A stretch of 13,134 bases of DNA, taken from contig DATNGZ010000063.1 in the NCBI GenBank assembly GCA_035605695.1, positions 1 to 13,134 of the forward strand, written 5' to 3'. This document shows, in pieces, positions 1-6,065 of the stretch. Under the pieces are notes generated by a model that saw only the letters and a program-made list of their open reading frames with translations, searched no databases and was not told the DNA's origin. The DNA comes from VRUE01 sp035605695. GTDB lineage: Bacteria; Actinomycetota; Thermoleophilia; Solirubrobacterales; 70-9. Within the stretch, counting starts at the first letter, position 1. The number at the start of each line of letters is the position of its first letter. The position numbers were made by a program, and so were the translations under genes.

Positions 1-999
1 GTGCCCGCCGAACTGGTAGCGCATCGCGGAGAGCACCCTGTCGGCGAAATCGTCGAGGTTGCGTGAGGCGAAGCGCTCATACAGCGCCGTCGACAGGACA
101 CCCGCGGGCACCCCCTCCTCGATCGCGGCGATCGAGGTCCAGCGTCCCTCACCGGAGTCGGAGACCCTGCCCTCGAAGTCCGATAGGTCGCCCGACTTCT
201 GAAGCGACGCAGCGGTCAGGTCGAGCAGCCAGGAGCCGATTACGCTGCCGCGCCGCCACACCTCGGCCACCTGCGGGATATCCAGGTCGTACTGGTAGTA
301 CTCGGGGTGCTCGAGCGGGGCGGTCTCGGCGTCCATCTCGCGCTTCACCTTGCCGGCGTTCGCGTTCTTCAGGATGTTGAGACCCTCCGCGTAGGCGGCC
401 ATGATCCCGTACTCGATCCCGTTGTGGACCATCTTCACGAAGTGCCCGGCGCCGTTGGGGCCGCAGTGCAGGTAGCCGTTCTCCGAGGGCGAGACGTCGC
501 CCGAGCGGCCCGGCGTGCGCTCCGCCGACTCGACGCCCGGCGCCAGCGAGGCGAAGACCGGGTCGAGCCGCTCGACGGCGCCATCGGGTCCACCGATCAT
601 CAGGCAGTAACCGCGGTCGAGGCCGAAGACGCCGCCGCTGGTGCCGCAATCGACATAGTCGATTCCCTGTTCGCCGACCTTGGCGGCACGGCGAATGTCA
701 TCGCGGTAATAGGAGTTGCCGCCGTCGATGATCGCGTCGCCCGAGTCGAGCGCAGCGGCAACGTCCTCGACCGTCTTCTCGGTGATCTCACCGGCCGGGA
801 CCATCACCCAGACCGAGCGCGGCGCGCTCAGCTTTGAGGCCAGTTCCTCCAGTGAGGAGGCGCCCTCAGCGCCCTCTCCGGCCAGCTCGGCGACCGCGTC
901 AGGGTTGACGTCGTAGACGACAAGGCGGTGGCCGTCGCGCATCAACCTCCGCGCCATGTTTGCCCCCATACGGCCGAGCCCGACCATTCCCAGCTCCAT
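1..999 (-). CDS. gnd: 6-phosphogluconate dehydrogenase, decarboxylating, short form (3' end cut by window edge)
   Basis: Oxidises 6-phosphogluconate to ribulose-5-phosphate and CO2 in the cytosolic pentose phosphate pathway. The 333 visible residues start MELGMVGLGRMGANMA, a Rossmann dinucleotide loop (residues 7-16). GTSGG (119-123), the substrate and catalytic block GPNGAGHFVKMVHNGIEYG (180-198, with Lys189 and Asn193) and SDSGEGRW (280-287) follow. The reading frame is open to base 1 and ends in FGGH, which is close to the usual C-terminus of the short (about 300-340 residue) family, so only a few residues are probably missing. The end of beta strand 2 reads VVYDVNPDA. An acidic Asp30 there, instead of the Asn-Arg-Thr typical of NADP enzymes, suggests NAD preference (inference). 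The ATG is chosen because MELGMVGLG is the expected N-terminus. It is divergent from zwf, its pathway partner. Confidence 0.95.
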   Translation of the reverse strand, partial: MELGMVGLGRMGANMARRLMRDGHRLVVYDVNPDAVAELAGEGAEGASSLEELASKLSAPRSVWVMVPAGEITEKTVEDVAAALDSGDAIIDGGNSYYRDDIRRAAKVGEQGIDYVDCGTSGGVFGLDRGYCLMIGGPDGAVERLDPVFASLAPGVESAERTPGRSGDVSPSENGYLHCGPNGAGHFVKMVHNGIEYGIMAAYAEGLNILKNANAGKVKREMDAETAPLEHPEYYQYDLDIPQVAEVWRRGSVIGSWLLDLTAASLQKSGDLSDFEGRVSDSGEGRWTSIAAIEEGVPAGVLSTALYERFASRNLDDFADRVLSAMRYQFGGH

Positions 1000-1007
1000 G
1001 AGTCCTA

Positions 1008-1013
1008 ACCCTA
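1008..1013 (-). promoter_or_regulatory. Candidate -10 box for gnd (leaderless type)
   Basis: On the minus strand TAGGGT is followed by 8 bases and then the gnd ATG. TANNNT is the usual actinobacterial -10 core, and this distance would put the transcript start at or next to the start codon. No convincing -35 is visible. A short AGGA also lies before the ATG, so a leadered transcript from further upstream is possible. Confidence 0.35.
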
Positions 1014-1030
1014 CGCGACAGCGGGCGTGC

Positions 1031-1066
1031 CTGAGCTTTCCCACGATATGTCGTGGCTAAGCTCAG
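1031..1066. promoter_or_regulatory. 36-bp interrupted palindrome in the gnd/zwf divergent promoter region
   Basis: CTGAGCTT (1031-1038) pairs with AAGCTCAG (1059-1066), and CCACGA (1041-1046) pairs with TCGTGG (1051-1056). Both pairs share the same dyad centre between 1048 and 1049. The intervening TC and CT do not pair, and the four central bases are TATG. Fourteen of the 18 base pairs are therefore perfect, in two blocks. The right half covers a possible zwf -10, TAAGCT (1058-1063). Its place midway between two divergent genes of one pathway suggests an operator for a dimeric or tetrameric regulator acting on both. A transcribed hairpin is the alternative. Confidence 0.6.
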
Positions 1067-1083
1067 ACACCCCCTTGGGGAGG

Positions 1084-1089
1084 TAGCCT
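1084..1089 (+). promoter_or_regulatory. Candidate -10 box for zwf (leaderless type)
   Basis: TAGCCT is followed by 9 bases and then the zwf ATG. A competing reading uses TAAGCT at 1058-1063 as the -10, with GGGGAGG (1077-1083) as ribosome binding site. That site lies 15 bases from the ATG, which is longer than usual. The sequence does not decide between the two. Confidence 0.3.
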
Positions 1090-1098
1090 GGCGAACCG

Positions 1099-2505
1099 AT
1101 GGCCGAACCTGCCGCCAACCACTCCGACGCGCCCGCCGACGTGCTGACGATCTTTGGGATCAGCGGCGACCTGGCGAAGAAGATGACCTTCAGGGCGCTC
1201 TACCGGTTGGAGGCTGCCGGCAAGCTCGATTGCCCGATCGTCGGCGTCGCGATCGACGACTGGGACAGCGAGCAGTTGCGCAAACATGCCCACGACTCGA
1301 TCGCGGCGAGTGTCAGCGATCCCGACGAGGACGTCTTCAGCCGCCTCGCGGCCCGCCTCTCCTACGTCCAGGGCGACTATGCCGACGCCGACACCTTCAA
1401 GCGCGTCGGCGAGGCGATCGGCGAGGCCAAGCGGCCCGTCTTCTACCTCGAGATCCCGCCCTCGCTGTTCGCCACCGTGGTCCACGGGCTCGGCGACGCC
1501 GGCCTGACCGAGAACGCCCACGTCGTCATCGAGAAGCCCTTCGGCCACGATCTGGAGTCGGCGCGGGCGCTCAACGCCGAACTCTGCGAGGTGCTCGACG
1601 AGACGCAGATCCTGCGCATCGACCATTACCTCGGCAAGGAGCCGGTGATGGACATCACCTACCTGCGCTTCGCCAACGCGGTGCTGGAGCCGATCTGGAA
1701 CCGCCAGCACGTCTCCCACGTGCAGATGACGATCGCCGAGGACTTCGGCGTCGACGATCGCGGCCGCTTCTACGACGCGGTCGGGGCGATGCGCGACGTG
1801 ATCCAGAACCACGCCCTGCAGGTGCTGGCGCTGGTCGGCATGGGGCCGCCGACCGGCAACCACCACGACTCGATCCGCGACAAGAAGCTCGAATTCTTCA
1901 AGGCGATGCGCACCGCCGACCCGAAGAAATACGTGCGCGGCCAGTACGAGGGCTTCCTCGACGTCAAGGACGTGGCGCCCGACTCGACCACCGAGACCTT
2001 CGCCGCGGTCGAGCTGGCGGTCGACAACTGGCGCTGGCACGGCGTGCCCTTCTTCATCCGCGCCGGCAAGTGCATGCCGGCCAAGTCGAGCGAGGTGAGC
2101 GTCGTCTTCAGGCGACCGCCGCCGCTCGGCGTCGGCGCCGACAAGCGGCCGGACCCGAACCGGATGACGGTGCGGATCGAGCCAGCGCCCGGCGCTCGCA
2201 TGCGCCTCTTCGCCAAGCGGGCCGGAGAGGAGGCTTTCGAGCCGGCCGATATGGAAGTCCTCTTCGAAAAGATTCCCGGCGAGGAGCCGGAGCCCTACGA
2301 GCGGCTGCTCGGCGACGCGATCGCCGGTCGCCACACCCTTTTCACCCGTCAGGACACGGTCGAGGAGACCTGGCGCGTCGTCGAGCCACTGCTCGACGAA
2401 CCCGGACCGGTGCACCCCTACGAGCCAGGGACGTGGGGGCCGCCGCAGGCAGCGGAGCTGACCCGTGGCATCACCCAGTGGCAAGAGCCCTGGTTGCCGA
2501 GCTAG
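1099..2505 (+). CDS. zwf: Glucose-6-phosphate 1-dehydrogenase
   Basis: Oxidises glucose-6-phosphate to 6-phosphogluconolactone, the entry step of the oxidative pentose phosphate pathway, making NAD(P)H in the cytosol. At 468 residues it is near the usual bacterial length of 450-510. The dinucleotide loop GISGDLAKK lies at 20-28 and the EKPFGHDL block at 145-152. The family signature RIDHYLGKEP is at 173-182, giving substrate residues Asp175 and His176 and Lys180. The catalytic base is expected at His238 in MRDVIQNHALQ; its 62-residue distance from His176 matches the well-studied Leuconostoc enzyme. The start is fixed by an in-frame stop at 1084-1086, with no other start codon before 1099. It is transcribed away from gnd across a 99-base gap holding the palindrome. 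No opcA or lactonase gene is visible next to it. Confidence 0.97.
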   Translation: MAEPAANHSDAPADVLTIFGISGDLAKKMTFRALYRLEAAGKLDCPIVGVAIDDWDSEQLRKHAHDSIAASVSDPDEDVFSRLAARLSYVQGDYADADTFKRVGEAIGEAKRPVFYLEIPPSLFATVVHGLGDAGLTENAHVVIEKPFGHDLESARALNAELCEVLDETQILRIDHYLGKEPVMDITYLRFANAVLEPIWNRQHVSHVQMTIAEDFGVDDRGRFYDAVGAMRDVIQNHALQVLALVGMGPPTGNHHDSIRDKKLEFFKAMRTADPKKYVRGQYEGFLDVKDVAPDSTTETFAAVELAVDNWRWHGVPFFIRAGKCMPAKSSEVSVVFRRPPPLGVGADKRPDPNRMTVRIEPAPGARMRLFAKRAGEEAFEPADMEVLFEKIPGEEPEPYERLLGDAIAGRHTLFTRQDTVEETWRVVEPLLDEPGPVHPYEPGTWGPPQAAELTRGITQWQEPWLPS

Positions 2506-2533
2506 CAGCCCGCCCCACGCAATCCCGACACCG

Positions 2534-2568
2534 TGCTAAGTTTGGCACCCCTAATTAGGGGTGCCTAA
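2534..2568 (+). promoter_or_regulatory. efeU promoter with overlapping iron-box-like operator
   Basis: An extended -10, TGC plus TAAGTT (2534-2542), is followed at once by a perfect 22-bp palindrome at 2544-2565. Its half is GGCACCCCTAA and its centre TAATTA. The right part continues as TTAGGGGTGCCTAA (2555-2568), that is TTAGG-N4-CCTAA. TTAGG and CCTAA ends resemble the DtxR/IdeR iron box, although that box has a longer spacer. The expected transcript start, about 2549, falls inside the palindrome, so a bound repressor would block initiation. A similar box precedes efeO. Regulation by an iron-sensing repressor is inferred. The protein could be of the DtxR/IdeR type or another metal sensor. 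Confidence 0.65.
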
Positions 2569-2572
2569 TGTC

Positions 2573-2611
2573 ATGTCGGACCACGTAGAGCAGAGGAACG
2601 AGCAGCGTTGA
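2573..2611 (+). other. Possible 12-codon leader ORF overlapping the efeU start
   Basis: An ATG at 2573 opens the frame MSDHVEQRNEQR, whose TGA stop (2609-2611) overlaps the TTG start of efeU (2608-2610). AGGGG at 2557-2561 lies about 11 bases upstream. Coupled reinitiation could help a weak TTG start. A frame this short can easily occur by chance, and nothing in its composition marks it as selected. Confidence 0.2.
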
Positions 2612-3468
2612 TTCCCACTTTGGTCATCGCCCTGCGCGAGGGTGTCGAGGCCTCGCTAATTGTCGGCATCATTGCCGCCTTCCTGGTCAAGGAGGGCAGG
2701 CAGGACGCGATGCGCCAGATGTGGGCCGGCGTCGCGATCGCGGTCGCGCTCTGCATCGGGATCGCCGTGATGCTTGAGGTGATCGGCGAACAGCTGCCCC
2801 AGCGCGAGCAGGAGGGGCTGGAGACCGTGATCGGCCTGATCGCGGTTGCGGCCGTGACCTACATGATCGTCTGGATGCGGCGCAACGCCCGCGGGATCAA
2901 AAAGGTGCTGGAAGGCAACGCGGCAAGCGCCCTGGCCAGCGGCTCGACCATGGCCCTGGTCGCGATGGCCTTCCTGGCGGTGCTGCGCGAGGGCTTCGAG
3001 ACTTCGGTCTTCCTGCTCGCCGCCTTCCAGGACTCAACCGACACGACTGCGGCGAGTATCGGCGCGATCACCGGCCTGGTCGCGGCGATCGCGATCGGCC
3101 TTGGCATCTACCGCGGCGGCGTCCGCATCAATCTCACCCGTTTCTTCCGCGTCACCGGCCTGATCCTCGTTTTCGTCGCCGCCGGCCTGCTCGCCACCTC
3201 CCTGCACACGGCGCACGAGGCCGGCTGGTTCAACAGCCTGCAGGGCCAAGCGCTCGACCTCACCTGGCTGGTGCAACCGGGGACAATCTCCGGCTCGCTG
3301 CTGACCGGCATGCTCGGTCTGCAACCCAACCCGACGGTCGGCGAGACCCTGATCTACGCGCTCTACGCGGTGCCGATGGTCCTCTACGTGCTCTGGCCCG
3401 ACCGCCTGCGCCTGCGCCGCGTGCCAGCGCGCAGCCGTGGTTCGGCGCCCGCCGAGAGCCCGGCCTGA
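2608..3468 (+). CDS. efeU: FTR1-family iron permease EfeU
   Basis: Integral membrane iron permease of the EfeUOB system, carrying iron across the cytoplasmic membrane. The 286 residues hold two REXXE iron-binding motifs, REGVE (10-14) and REGFE (127-131), each in a hydrophobic segment. About seven membrane spans are apparent: roughly 4-27, 38-59, 72-91, 113-139, 149-168, 181-199 and 246-263. A basic, proline-rich tail ends the protein. The start is TTG at 2608. A stop at 2566-2568 closes the frame upstream without another start codon, and IPTLVIALREGVEA is the expected N-terminus for the family. AGAGGA at 2592-2597 is a somewhat distant ribosome site. efeB begins 18 bases after the stop, suggesting one transcript from the iron-box promoter. 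Confidence 0.93.
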   Translation: MIPTLVIALREGVEASLIVGIIAAFLVKEGRQDAMRQMWAGVAIAVALCIGIAVMLEVIGEQLPQREQEGLETVIGLIAVAAVTYMIVWMRRNARGIKKVLEGNAASALASGSTMALVAMAFLAVLREGFETSVFLLAAFQDSTDTTAASIGAITGLVAAIAIGLGIYRGGVRINLTRFFRVTGLILVFVAAGLLATSLHTAHEAGWFNSLQGQALDLTWLVQPGTISGSLLTGMLGLQPNPTVGETLIYALYAVPMVLYVLWPDRLRLRRVPARSRGSAPAESPA

Positions 3469-3486
3469 GCCCATTGGCCCATCGCA

Positions 3487-4719
3487 ATGACTGAGCTCAC
3501 AAGGCGGCGACTGCTTGCCTCAGCAGGAGTCGGCGCGGCCGGGATCGGCCTCGGCGGCGCGGCCGGCTACCTGATCGGCAGCGACGAGGTGCAGGCGAGC
3601 GAGGGCACCGGCTCGGTTCCCTTCTACGGGGAACACCAGGCTGGGATCGCGACCCCGGCGCAGGACCGGCTCCATTTCGCCGCCTTCGACTTGGTCGACC
3701 CAAGCCGCGCGGCGCTACGCGAGCTGATGCAGGAATGGTCGCGCGCCGCCGCCGAAATGACCGCCGGGCAGATGATCGGCGACGCCAACGAGGTCGAGCT
3801 TGCGCCGCCCGACGACACCGGCGAGACCGTGGGCCTGTTGCCCTCGCGCCTGACCATCACCTTCGGCTTCGGCCCGAGCCTCTTCGAGCGGCGCGGGCTC
3901 GGCCTGCAGAGCAAGCGTCCGGCGGCGCTGCAGCAGATCCCGCCGCTGCCTGCCGACGAGCTGAACGAGGGTGAAAGCGGCGGCGACATCTGCGTGCAGG
4001 CCTGCTCCGACGATCCCCAGGTCGCCTTCCACGCGATTCGCAACCTTGCCCGGATCGGCCGCGGCACGGTGGTGATGCGCTGGTCGCAACTCGGCTTCGG
4101 CCGCACCGCCAGCACCAGCCGCAGCCAGGAGACGCCGCGCAACCTGATGGGCTTCAAGGACGGCACTGCCAACATCAAGGCCGAGGACACCGAGGCGATC
4201 GACCGCTTCGTCTGGGTCGGCGGCGAAGGCCCCGCCTGGATGCGCGGTGGCAGCTACCTGGTGACCCGCCGCATCCGCATGCTGCTCGAGATCTGGGACC
4301 GCTCGGCGCTCGCCGACCAAGAGGAAACGATCGGCCGCGACAAGTACAAGGGCGCGCCGCTGGGCGGCAGCGAGGAGTTCGATTCACTCGACCTAGAGGT
4401 CGAACAGGGTGGCAAGCCGGTGATCCCGGTCGATGCCCACGTGCGGCTCGCCTCCGCCTCCGCCAACGGCGGCGAGCGGATCCTGCGCCGCGGCTACTCC
4501 TTCACCGACGGCGTCGACGAGAGCCTCGGCGAGCTCGAAGCCGGCCTCTTCTTCATCTGCTTCCAGCGTGATCCCCAACGTCAGTTCGTCGCGATCCAGC
4601 GACGGCTCGGCTCGGGCGACGCGCTCAACGAGTACATCAAGCACGTCGGCAGCGCGGTCTTCGCGGTGCCTCCCGGCGCCCGCCCCAACGGCTACGTCGG
4701 CGAAACGCTGCTCGGCTGA
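3487..4719 (+). CDS. efeB: Tat-exported DyP-type haem peroxidase EfeB
   Basis: Haem-containing dye-decolourising peroxidase (deferrochelatase type) of the Efe iron uptake system, acting outside the membrane. Residues 1-37 form a twin-arginine signal: TRRRLLASAG (5-14) followed by a Gly/Ala-rich core and VQA before the likely cleavage. The DyP motif GFKDG (222-226) gives the distal Asp225. His318 in DAHVRLAS is the expected proximal haem ligand; its 93-residue distance from Asp225 is close to that in E. coli EfeB. Arg334 or Arg335 in RILRRGYSF would be the conserved active-site arginine. At 410 residues the length is normal. No strong ribosome site precedes the ATG, so translation may depend on efeU just upstream. 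Placing efeB between efeU and efeO differs from the E. coli order efeU-efeO-efeB. Confidence 0.95.
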   Translation: MTELTRRRLLASAGVGAAGIGLGGAAGYLIGSDEVQASEGTGSVPFYGEHQAGIATPAQDRLHFAAFDLVDPSRAALRELMQEWSRAAAEMTAGQMIGDANEVELAPPDDTGETVGLLPSRLTITFGFGPSLFERRGLGLQSKRPAALQQIPPLPADELNEGESGGDICVQACSDDPQVAFHAIRNLARIGRGTVVMRWSQLGFGRTASTSRSQETPRNLMGFKDGTANIKAEDTEAIDRFVWVGGEGPAWMRGGSYLVTRRIRMLLEIWDRSALADQEETIGRDKYKGAPLGGSEEFDSLDLEVEQGGKPVIPVDAHVRLASASANGGERILRRGYSFTDGVDESLGELEAGLFFICFQRDPQRQFVAIQRRLGSGDALNEYIKHVGSAVFAVPPGARPNGYVGETLLG

Positions 4720-4731
4720 ACCTCAACACCT

Positions 4732-4751
4732 CGGCGCCTGACGCGGCGCCG
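4732..4751 (+). terminator. Hairpin 12 bases after efeB, possible terminator
   Basis: CGGCGCC (4732-4738) and GGCGCCG (4745-4751) form a 7-bp GC stem with a 6-base loop. No T-tract follows. Actinobacterial terminators often lack one, so this may end the efeU-efeB transcript. It could also be chance in GC-rich DNA. Confidence 0.35.
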
Positions 4752-4771
4752 CCGATGCAGTTCGAGCCATT

Positions 4772-4793
4772 CCGACTGAATATGTCGGTTTTT
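4772..4793 (+). terminator. Weak hairpin with T-tract between efeB and efeO
   Basis: CCGAC (4772-4776) and GTCGG (4784-4788) form a 5-bp stem with a 7-base loop, followed by TTTTTG. The form is that of an intrinsic terminator, but the stem is short. The same bases include the AT-rich GAATATGTC (4778-4786), which is also the best candidate -10 for efeO. The site may therefore act as promoter instead of terminator, or as both. Confidence 0.3.
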
Positions 4794-4809
4794 GTTAGGG
4801 TCCCCTAAC
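4794..4809 (+). promoter_or_regulatory. Iron-box-like operator upstream of efeO
   Basis: GTTAGGG (4794-4800) and CCCTAAC (4803-4809) are perfect inverted arms with a 2-base spacer. The core TTAGG-N4-CCTAA matches the box before efeU at 11 of 14 positions. It lies just after the AT-rich candidate -10 and 35 bases before the efeO ATG, again over the expected transcript start. This argues that efeO has its own metal-regulated promoter under the same regulator as efeU. Confidence 0.65.
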
Positions 4810-4844
4810 TCTTGTCCAAGCACAGCGCAAGGAGCTTCAACCAG

Positions 4845-5963
4845 ATGAACCGAATTCCCGCCCGCCTCTTCCTGCTCGCGACGCTCGCCAGCCTCGTCGC
4901 GTTGCTTGCCACTGGCTGCGGCTCCAGTGACGACTCGGCGCCCGGTGCCAAGACGATGTCCTTCGGACTGACCGACGCGGGTTGCGATCCCCACAACGCG
5001 AAGACACCGGCCGGGCCGATCAACTTTGAGGTCGAAAACACCGGCAGCGCCAGCGTGACCGAGCTCGAGGTACTGGATGGGGACACGATCCTGGGCGAGG
5101 TCGAGAACCTCTCCGACGGCCTCTCGGGTAGCTTCTCGCTGACCCTCGAGGAGGGTGAATACACCCTGCGCTGCAACGGCGGCGAGGAAGAAGACGGCAC
5201 CCTGACGGTGACCGGCGGCGCCACCGCGACGACAAGCCCAGAGATCGAAGCCGCGGTCGCCGAGTACCGCGAATACCTCGAGAAGAACACGGCCGAGCTG
5301 ACCGCGGCCACGGAGCCCTTCGTAACCGCAGTCGAATCGGGAGAAGTCGATGAGGCTAAGACCCTCTACGCCGCTGCGCGCATCCCCTACGAGCGGATCG
5401 AGCCGGTGGCCGAGTCCTTCGGTGACCTCGACCCCCGCATCGACGCTCGCGAAAACGACGTGCCCGCCAATGAATTCGGCGGTTTCCACCGGATCGAGAA
5501 GGCGCTCTGGGTGGAAAACACGACCGACGGCATGAAGCCGGTCGCAGTGGATCTACTGGCCGACGTCGAAGAACTGCAGCAGAAGGTGAGGAACGTCGAC
5601 CTGCAGGCGGTGCAGATCGCCAATGGCGCCAACGAGCTGCTCGGTGAGGTCTCGGCTTCGAAGATCACCGGTGAGGAGGAGCGTTACTCGCACATCGACC
5701 TGGTCGACTTCAAGGCCAACGTCGAAGGCGCCGAGGCGGCATTCGAAGCGGTCGAGCCACTGCTGAGCGAAAAGGACCCAAAGCTGGCGCAGGAAATCGA
5801 AGTGAGTTTCGACGACGTCTACGCCTCGCTGAAGCCCTACCGGCGCGGCAACGGCTTCGTCTCCTACACAGAACTGAGCAAGGCCGATACCCGCAAGCTG
5901 GCGCAGGAAATTGACGCTCTCGCCGAGGAGTTGTCTCAAGTTCCTGCGCAAATCGTTGGATAG
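4845..5963 (+). CDS. efeO: Iron uptake lipoprotein EfeO (cupredoxin plus M75 imelysin domain)
   Basis: Extracellular iron-binding component of the Efe system, passing iron to EfeU. This start gives 372 residues. A lipoprotein signal with the lipobox LLATGC places the lipidated Cys at residue 25. A cupredoxin-like domain covers about 35-123 and includes Met38, Cys47 and Cys110. The M75 imelysin domain covers about 130-370 and carries the HXXE motif HRIE (215-218) in GGFHRIEKALW. The ATG at 4845 is preferred because GCAAGGAG (4827-4834) is a good ribosome site. An in-frame TTG at 4812 would add 11 residues ahead of the signal peptide and begins only 3 bases after the iron box. The domain order is that of full-length EfeO, so the locus is complete. 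Confidence 0.94.
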   Translation: MNRIPARLFLLATLASLVALLATGCGSSDDSAPGAKTMSFGLTDAGCDPHNAKTPAGPINFEVENTGSASVTELEVLDGDTILGEVENLSDGLSGSFSLTLEEGEYTLRCNGGEEEDGTLTVTGGATATTSPEIEAAVAEYREYLEKNTAELTAATEPFVTAVESGEVDEAKTLYAAARIPYERIEPVAESFGDLDPRIDARENDVPANEFGGFHRIEKALWVENTTDGMKPVAVDLLADVEELQQKVRNVDLQAVQIANGANELLGEVSASKITGEEERYSHIDLVDFKANVEGAEAAFEAVEPLLSEKDPKLAQEIEVSFDDVYASLKPYRRGNGFVSYTELSKADTRKLAQEIDALAEELSQVPAQIVG

Positions 5964-5964
5964 G

Positions 5965-6044
5965 CCGGCGGGTCCTGTCACGGGGGAGGGGGCGTGCGGG
6001 CGACGTTTACGTCCTCGACCCCCCTCCCCCGCGCCACCCGCCGG
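5965..6044 (+). terminator. Nested three-tier hairpin between efeO and recQ
   Basis: Three concentric inverted repeats fill the 102-base gap. The outer one is CCGGCGGG (5965-5972) with CCCGCCGG (6037-6044). The middle one is a perfect 12-bp stem, CGGGGGAGGGGG (5981-5992) with 6020-6031. The inner one is GACGT (6002-6006) with ACGTC (6009-6013) and a TT loop. It begins one base after the efeO stop and ends 9 bases before the candidate recQ -10. The likeliest role is efeO termination without a T-tract. A structured RNA or protein-binding element is possible. Confidence 0.6.
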
Positions 6045-6053
6045 ACAAAGTCA

Positions 6054-6059
6054 TAGGTT
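6054..6059 (+). promoter_or_regulatory. Candidate -10 box for recQ (leaderless type)
   Basis: TAGGTT is followed by only 6 bases and then the GTG start, so transcription would begin at or very near the start codon. The string ATAGGTTGGGC (6053-6063) recurs at 11922-11932 before the MFS gene in the same position. No -35 is evident. Confidence 0.45.
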
Positions 6060-6065
6060 GGGCGG

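Noticed and set aside
1063..2484. 473-codon minus-strand frame antisense to zwf, and a 501-codon plus-strand frame from 1053
   Set aside because: Both overlap zwf, which carries every G6PD signature. The alternatives have biased Arg/Ala/Gly or Val/Asp/Glu-rich compositions typical of shadow frames.
1046..4787. Octamer ATATGTCG shared by the gnd/zwf gap and the efeO upstream region
   Set aside because: Two copies of an 8-mer in 13 kb can arise by chance, and the surrounding bases do not match.
4812..4844. Upstream TTG start for efeO adding 11 residues
   Set aside because: It would put a polar segment before the lipoprotein signal and begins 3 bases after the iron box. The ATG at 4845 has a proper ribosome site.
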